Origin: Lachnospiraceae bacterium UBA3645
GTDB lineage: Bacteria; Bacillota; Clostridia; Lachnospirales; Lachnospiraceae
DNA length: 27,915 bases
Assembly: GCA_002373555.1 (NCBI GenBank)
Contig: DFKM01000243.1
Location: 1 to 27,915, forward strand
Reading direction: 5' to 3'
The notes beneath the pieces are model-generated. The model was not told the DNA's origin. It did not search any database and worked only from the letters and a program-made list of their open reading frames with translations. Position numbers and translations under genes: made by a program. This document shows, piece by piece, positions 23,797 through 27,915 of the stretch; position 1 is the stretch's first letter, and each line of letters starts with the position of its first letter.

Positions 23797-24924
23797 ATGG
23801 ACAGCATTACCCGCACAGAACAGACAATGAACAGAAAGCATACAAGGATCGCGCTGATCCCCGCCTACGAGCCCGGCGGGATCCTTCCGGAGCTCGCACA
23901 TAAATGCAGCGCGGCGGGACTGGAGGTCATCGTTGTGGATGACGGCAGCGGCATCGCCTACGGACACATTTTCGCGGAAGCATCCGAATACGCGGACATC
24001 ATCACGCACCCGATCAACCGCGGAAAAGGCGCCGCGATCCGGACCGGGCTTGCAGAGATCGCGGGACGGGGTTACCGGAATCCGCTGATCGTCACGCTGG
24101 ACGCGGACGGACAGCATACCGTCAGCGACGCCCTGCGGCTCCTGGACGAGGCTGAAGCGCATCCCGGCTCCCTGATCCTGGGAAAAAGACAGTTCTCCGG
24201 CGACAGCATTCCCTTCAGAAGCCGGTTCGGGAACGCCGTTACGAGAATGGTCTACAGACTGTTCTCCGGCGTAAAGGTCTACGACACGCAGACCGGGCTG
24301 CGCGCATTCGCAGCCGGGCTTCTCCCGGAAATGCTCCGCATCCAGGGCGACCGTTACGAGTACGAAATGAATGTCCTGATGGAATTTGCGGCAGCGGGCA
24401 TCCCCGTGAAGGAGATCCCGATCGCCACGATCTATGAAAACAACAACGAAAGCTCACATTTCAACGTGCTGACGGATTCCTGCCGGATCTATAAAGAGAT
24501 TTTGAAATTCTCGGCAAGTTCCTTCCTGGCTTTCCTGATCGATTATGCGCTGTATGGCATCCTGCTGCTCATCACCGCCGGACTGCCGGTGCTGGTGTCG
24601 GTCCGGCTGTCGAATATCGCGGCCAGGATCATATCCGCGGGATTCAACTTTACCGTGAACCGGAAGATCGTGTTCCGGAGCAGGGGAAATGCGGCGGAGC
24701 AGGCGATCAGATACGCGGCGCTCGCAGCCGGCATTCTGGCTGTCAATACAGTGATCCTGAGCTTCCTGACAGGCAGGGCCGGGATCCAGCCGATGGCAGC
24801 CAAGATCATGACAGAGGCGCTGCTGTTCCTGATCAGCTGGGTACTGCAGAAAAAAGTGGTCTTCAGCAGCGGGAAAAAGCGCGGGGAAAGGAGGACATCC
24901 GTCTATGTTCAAAAAGCGTTATAA
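23797..24924 (+). CDS. GT2 glycosyltransferase fused to a GtrA-like membrane domain
   Basis: This 375-residue protein has two parts. Residues about 15-235 are a GT-A family 2 (DPM1-like) transferase with VVDDGSG (46-52), the metal-binding DADGQH (102-107), GLRAF (167-171) and the helix-turn region with NNNESSHF. Residues about 238-370 are a GtrA domain with four membrane spans (near 242-262, 266-288, 305-325 and 335-355). DPM1-like enzymes charge polyprenyl phosphate with a sugar, and GtrA-type proteins are thought to help flip it. The fusion thus suggests a one-protein source of lipid-linked sugar for outside use. ATG 23797 is 6 bases from AAAGGAG; ATG 23794 is only 3 bases away. The next gene overlaps by 20 bases. 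Confidence 0.9.
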   Translation: MDSITRTEQTMNRKHTRIALIPAYEPGGILPELAHKCSAAGLEVIVVDDGSGIAYGHIFAEASEYADIITHPINRGKGAAIRTGLAEIAGRGYRNPLIVTLDADGQHTVSDALRLLDEAEAHPGSLILGKRQFSGDSIPFRSRFGNAVTRMVYRLFSGVKVYDTQTGLRAFAAGLLPEMLRIQGDRYEYEMNVLMEFAAAGIPVKEIPIATIYENNNESSHFNVLTDSCRIYKEILKFSASSFLAFLIDYALYGILLLITAGLPVLVSVRLSNIAARIISAGFNFTVNRKIVFRSRGNAAEQAIRYAALAAGILAVNTVILSFLTGRAGIQPMAAKIMTEALLFLISWVLQKKVVFSSGKKRGERRTSVYVQKAL

Positions 24925-26245
24925 AATATTTGCAGCATGCTTCGGGCTGCTGCTGACGGCATTTACGGCATATGTGATGCTTGACACATTTGTGATCGCG
25001 AGGCCGGTGACGGCTGTCAGCCGGGCGGCGGCAGCGGAGACGGCGGAAGCCAATGCAGCGGATGAAACGGCCGGTGCCGTACAGTCAGACAGCGAAGAAC
25101 AGTCGGCAGAAACCGGTGAAGAGACCGGTGCCGGGACCGCAGAAACAGATGCAGCAGCGGCGGAGACCGGAGCAGCATCAGACGCAGATGCGGAAGCTGG
25201 CAGTACTGCCGCAGCAGAGGAAGGATCGGAGAGCACCCGGAAGCACCGGAAGAAACCGGGCGAAAACGGCAGCGGTAAGCCCGGGAAGAAGGGCGAAGGC
25301 GGGAAGAGGCTGGAAGAAGACGCGGAGGATTCCGCGGCAGACAGCGGCGATACTGCAGCCAACACCGACACTGCAGCTAACAGCGGCCTGGACAACAGCA
25401 GTACGGCGCGTGAAGATACCGCTTCAGTCGGTACAGATACTTCGACAGACACCACCTCCGGCGCCGATAGCGCCGCAGCGGATACCGGCAGCGCCTCCCA
25501 GACCGCCGGCATCGGCACCGTCATGACGGAAACCTCCTATTCCGACAGCAACCTGGACATAGAACTCACCACTTACCGGGAGTACGACACGAACATCTAT
25601 GTCGCCGAGGTAAGTGCGGATTCCGCTTATCTGAAGACCGCGTTCGCCAATGATACTTACGGGAAAAATGTGACCGCGACGACATCGGAGATCGCCGGCA
25701 GTACCGGCGCGATCCTGGCAATCAACGGCGATTATTACGGAACGCAGGAAAAAGGCTATGTCGTCCGTGACGGTGTCATCTACAGGGATACCGCGAAAAA
25801 CGGGCAGGAGGATCTGGTGATCTACAGTGACGGCAGCTTCGGTTTCATTACCGAAGGTGAAGTGACTGCGCAGGAACTGGTGGAGTCAGGCGCAGAGCAG
25901 GTCCTTTCCTTCGGACCGGCGCTCGTGACAGACGGGCAGATCTCCGTGAGCGAGGGCGAGGAGGTCGGCAAGGCCATGGCTTCCAATCCCAGGACGGCGA
26001 TCGCACAGACCGCGGACGGAAAGTATCTCTTCGTCGTAGCGGACGGAAGGACGGATGAGAGTGCCGGCTTATCTCTTTCGCAGCTGGCAGATGTCCTGCA
26101 GTCGCTCGGCGCAGTCAACGCCTATAATCTGGACGGCGGCGGTTCCTCCACCATGGTCTTCAACGGAAATGTCATCAACAACCCCACCACCGGCGGCCGG
26201 ATCAAAGAGAGGAGCGTGAGCGACATTGTTTATATTGGATATTGA
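24905..26245 (+). CDS. Phosphodiester glycosidase (NAGPA-like), membrane-anchored
   Basis: This 446-residue protein has an N-terminal membrane anchor (7-28). A long Ala/Glu/Asp/Thr/Ser-rich tether (30-200) is broken by a basic Gly/Lys patch (about 112-135). The C-terminal NAGPA domain (about 215-446) shows GAILAINGDYY, SNPRTAIAQT, NLDGGGSSTM and NNPTTGGRIKERSVSD, the family's active-site region. Relatives remove GlcNAc from mannose-6-phosphate diesters in animals, and bacterial members act on phosphodiester-linked surface sugars. The substrate here is unknown, but a glycosidase for sugar-phosphodiesters next to VTC/DUF4956 and GT2-GtrA genes suggests it trims a phosphate-containing envelope polymer. 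It overlaps the upstream gene by 20 bases, with AAAGGAGG 10 bases before the ATG. Confidence 0.9.
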   Translation: MFKKRYKIFAACFGLLLTAFTAYVMLDTFVIARPVTAVSRAAAAETAEANAADETAGAVQSDSEEQSAETGEETGAGTAETDAAAAETGAASDADAEAGSTAAAEEGSESTRKHRKKPGENGSGKPGKKGEGGKRLEEDAEDSAADSGDTAANTDTAANSGLDNSSTAREDTASVGTDTSTDTTSGADSAAADTGSASQTAGIGTVMTETSYSDSNLDIELTTYREYDTNIYVAEVSADSAYLKTAFANDTYGKNVTATTSEIAGSTGAILAINGDYYGTQEKGYVVRDGVIYRDTAKNGQEDLVIYSDGSFGFITEGEVTAQELVESGAEQVLSFGPALVTDGQISVSEGEEVGKAMASNPRTAIAQTADGKYLFVVADGRTDESAGLSLSQLADVLQSLGAVNAYNLDGGGSSTMVFNGNVINNPTTGGRIKERSVSDIVYIGY

Positions 26246-26630
26246 TAAGAAGAGAACGTTCATGGCAAAGACGGCGTTCGGATATCTCCTCTTTGCGGTC
26301 TTCATCATGGTCTTCGGCCAGATCTATGAATACTTCAGCTTCGGCGTCTGGTCGGCAGCAATGGTCTACGCCATGGCGATTCCGCTGATCCTGGGCGTGC
26401 TGCCGGCGCTGTTCCTGGCAGCAGCGAAAAGGCAGAGACGGATGCCCGGCCGGATCCCGCTGATGCTCTGGCATGCAGGGGTCATAACCTTGACCGTGGG
26501 GTGCATCGTCAAAGGCGTGCTGGTGATCTACGGAACGACGAACCGCCTGACTTATGTATATCTGATCGCGGGGATGGCACTGACCGGCGCATCGGCGGCT
26601 ATATTCGCCGGAGCGCTGCGAAAAGCATAA
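26226..26630 (+). CDS. Small four-helix membrane protein, unknown function
   Basis: This protein of up to 134 residues has four hydrophobic segments (about 17-36, 40-64, 82-102 and 108-128) and a short basic loop KRQRRMPGR between the second and third. I recognise no family. The start is uncertain: TTG at 26226, with GGAG 11 bases upstream, gives a 20-base overlap with the glycosidase, the same overlap that gene has with its own predecessor. ATG at 26262 is the alternative, with only a weak purine-rich site. The hydrophilic DIDKKRTF before the ATG looks like a natural N-terminus, which favours the longer form. Position as the last gene of the GT2-NAGPA operon, closed by a terminator, suggests a role in the same envelope process. 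Confidence 0.7.
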   Translation: MFILDIDKKRTFMAKTAFGYLLFAVFIMVFGQIYEYFSFGVWSAAMVYAMAIPLILGVLPALFLAAAKRQRRMPGRIPLMLWHAGVITLTVGCIVKGVLVIYGTTNRLTYVYLIAGMALTGASAAIFAGALRKA

Positions 26631-26640
26631 AAAAGACACA

Positions 26641-26672
26641 AAAAAGGGTTGTCATAGTGACAGCCCTTTTTC
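26641..26672. terminator. Bidirectional terminator between convergent units
   Basis: GGGTTGTCA and TGACAGCCC form a 9-bp stem (one G-U pair) with A-rich left and T-rich right flanks. It terminates the glycosidase operon on the plus strand and the toxin gene on the minus strand. Confidence 0.88.
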
Positions 26673-26673
26673 C

Positions 26674-26937
26674 TTATCGCTCATAATGCGTCCATAAGCT
26701 CACGATCTTAACGACCTTCTCCTCCTCCAGCACTTCATACACCAACCGGTACTGCACATTGATCCTGCGGGAATAAAGCCCATGCAGATCGCCCACCAGT
26801 TTTTCATACCCGGGCGGCTTCTGAAAAGGATTCTCCCTGATCACACCGATCAGGTCTTTTGCTTTTGTATCAAGGTGGGCTGCTTTCAGCTTCGGGATGT
26901 CTTTCAGCGCTGCTTTGGTATAGACGATCCGATACAC
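26674..26937 (-). CDS. yoeB: Txe/YoeB-family toxin (mRNA endoribonuclease)
   Basis: This is an 87-residue RelE-fold toxin. Residues matching the E. coli YoeB active site are visible: Glu45 in GYEKL, Arg64 in VQYRLVY and His84-Tyr85 in the terminal WTHYER. The SRRIN segment (56-60) also fits. Such toxins bind the ribosome and cleave mRNA at the A site during stress until neutralised by the antitoxin. The start is GTG, directly after the antitoxin stop codon with no gap, a layout that favours coupled translation. No catalytic residue is missing, so it should be active. Confidence 0.93.
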   Translation of the reverse strand: MYRIVYTKAALKDIPKLKAAHLDTKAKDLIGVIRENPFQKPPGYEKLVGDLHGLYSRRINVQYRLVYEVLEEEKVVKIVSLWTHYER

Positions 26938-27186
26938 TTACCACGCCACCTCCTCTTCCGGAACAGTGTCCGCAAGAGAGGTATGGAGTCCTTCGATCAG
27001 TTTTTCCTTCATGACAGGGTTGGAAGAGAGAAAGAGCGTCTCCATTAATCCGAGGTATTCTTCTTCGCTGATCATGACAGCGTTGCCGTCTTTGGTGGTG
27101 ATATTTACCGGCTCGTTGAATCGGATTGTATTTTCGACCAGAGAATAAACGTTCTTTCTGAAATTGGTTATGGTTGTAGTGGTCAT
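26938..27186 (-). CDS. yefM: YefM/Phd-family antitoxin
   Basis: This 82-residue acidic antitoxin has an N-terminal DNA-binding part with FRKNVYSLVE and the family's PVNITTKDGNAVMISEEEY (about 26-44). A C-terminal acidic tail (EEEVAW) would wrap the toxin. The ATG follows GAGGTGAT. It is first in the operon, with the toxin gene immediately behind. It should repress its own promoter through the palindrome at 27207-27226, as known for YefM. Confidence 0.92.
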   Translation of the reverse strand: MTTTTITNFRKNVYSLVENTIRFNEPVNITTKDGNAVMISEEEYLGLMETLFLSSNPVMKEKLIEGLHTSLADTVPEEEVAW

Positions 27187-27206
27187 AAAATCACCTCTCT
27201 TTCTAC

Positions 27207-27226
27207 ACGTACATTATAACGTACGT
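27207..27226 (-). promoter_or_regulatory. Toxin-antitoxin promoter with overlapping palindromic operator
   Basis: ACGTAC, one base, TTATAA, one base, GTACGT is a near-perfect 20-bp palindrome. On the minus strand it contains a perfect TATAAT (27218-27213), with TTGCTC (27241-27236) 17 bases upstream as -35. Repressor binding here would block RNA polymerase. Confidence 0.8.
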
Positions 27227-27322
27227 ATGAAGAAAGAGCAAGACAGAAAATGCGGATTTGTATCAGAATTACCGGCTTTTTGGTTATCAGCAGTCTGTAA
27301 AAAATTAAATCCCAAATCCCGT

Positions 27323-27351
27323 TTGTCATTTCTTCCCGGAAATGGTATAGT
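27323..27351 (+). promoter_or_regulatory. Sigma-A-type promoter of larB
   Basis: TTGTCA (27323-27328), 17 bases, TATAGT (27346-27351). Confidence 0.72.
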
Positions 27352-27357
27352 AGTACA

Positions 27358-27473
27358 GATGATATAAGGGGCAGTGTTTGTATAGGCCTCCCAGCTTTTT
27401 GCAAAGTGGGAGCTGCGCCCTGAATATCGATGCTTTTAACTATGCAAGTGGGAGAAAAACCATAAAAACAGGC
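27358..27473 (+). promoter_or_regulatory. Structured leader RNA before larB, candidate riboregulator
   Basis: CTCCCA (27388-27393) pairs with TGGGAG (27407-27412), extended inward by CTTT/AAAG across a one-base bulge with a TTGC loop. An outer stem is possible between AGGGGCAG (27367-27374) and CTGCGCCCT (27413-27421, one bulged base). GCAAGTGGGAG at 27444-27454 nearly repeats the 3' arm (GCAAAGTGGGAG, 27401-27412), so the CTCCCA arm has two mutually exclusive partners. The ribosome site in front of larB is poor. I match it to no known riboswitch class. Confidence 0.45.
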
Positions 27474-27915
27474 ATGAATATACACGAATTGCTTGAAAAA
27501 GTGAAAAACGGCAGCATCTCCGTGGAGGAGGCGTCCCTGCAGCTCAAGATGTCCCCGTTCGAGGATCTCGGCTATGCGAAGGTGGATCATCACCGGCGGC
27601 TCCGGCAGGGCGCCTGTGAAGTCATCTTCGGGGAGAGCAAGACGGCGGAGCAGATCATCGGGATCACACAGCATCTGACCGCAGCCGGAAATGAGAACGT
27701 CCTGATTACCCGACTTTCGGAAGAGAAAGCGGAGGCGGTCAGCGCCGGCCTGGCGGGAACCGCCGGAGCGGCCGAAGCCGGCGATGCGGACAAAAGCGGC
27801 ATCCTTTTCACTTACAACAGACCCGGCCGCATCGCCTACACCGGCGCCCTCCCGGCGCCGTCCGGCGCCGGCCGCATCGTCATCGCCACCGGCGGCACCA
27901 GCGACATTCCTGTCG
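27474..27915 (+). CDS. larB: LarB, nickel-pincer cofactor biosynthesis (5' part)
   Basis: The first 147 codons are present; the gene runs off the window. LarB carboxylates and hydrolyses nicotinic acid adenine dinucleotide to pyridinium-3,5-biscarboxylic acid mononucleotide, the first step to the nickel-pincer nucleotide of lactate racemase. The N-terminus NIHELLEKVKNGSISVEEA and the segment DHHRRLRQGACEVIFGESKT are typical of LarB. The window ends at ATGGTSDIPV, the start of its PurE-like domain. A run of Ala/Gly between residues 90 and 105 looks like a small insertion. The start ATG fits family N-termini, though only a weak CAGG precedes it. larC and larE are expected beyond the edge. Confidence 0.9.
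   Translation, partial: MNIHELLEKVKNGSISVEEASLQLKMSPFEDLGYAKVDHHRRLRQGACEVIFGESKTAEQIIGITQHLTAAGNENVLITRLSEEKAEAVSAGLAGTAGAAEAGDADKSGILFTYNRPGRIAYTGALPAPSGAGRIVIATGGTSDIPV

Overview
The window most likely comes from a moderately GC-rich member of the Clostridia, probably Lachnospiraceae. The evidence is strong AGGAGG-type ribosome sites, A/T-poor codon use, a BMP-type nucleoside importer, NlpC/P60 and clostripain-like surface enzymes, a VTC/DUF4956 gene pair and a LarB homologue. Species cannot be fixed from the sequence. All assignments come from reading motifs by eye; no database search was run.

Layout. 1-2600: a class C beta-lactamase-like serine hydrolase, dapA with its own promoter, and a small unrecognised gene, closed by a terminator. 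2600-4072: an XRE-type regulator fused to a membrane domain, behind a candidate promoter and operator. 4116-6600 (minus): an ABC-F (Uup-like) ATPase followed by xpt. 6750-7862: an M19 membrane dipeptidase. 8092-8845: a terminator and a doubly truncated TauE/SafE-like remnant. 8896-14069 (minus): a four-gene BMP-type nucleoside importer with an intrinsic terminator between the binding-protein gene and the ATPase gene. 14108-18714: two divergent surface genes, a membrane-anchored clostripain-family protease and a secreted SH3b-NlpC/P60 hydrolase, each with a good sigma-A-type promoter.

18736-26630 is the most interesting region. It holds VTC-domain and DUF4956 genes, a 1.2-kb gene-free stretch full of several repeat families, a beta-helical DUF4353-like lipoprotein, a 73-bp tandem hairpin repeat, a GT2-GtrA fusion, a phosphodiester glycosidase (NAGPA-like) and a small membrane protein. 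The VTC operon and the lipoprotein gene carry the same promoter architecture: a 10-bp direct repeat, exactly 6 bp, then a -10 box. This suggests one response regulator, not encoded here, drives both. My inference is a co-regulated envelope or surface-polymer system. The membrane enzymes VTC/DUF4956 and GT2-GtrA would supply phosphate-based or polyprenyl-linked products, and the extracytoplasmic lipoprotein and glycosidase would bind or trim them. Its substrate is unknown.

The right end holds a YefM-YoeB-like toxin-antitoxin pair with a palindromic operator over its promoter, then a strong promoter and structured leader feeding the start of larB, which runs off the window.
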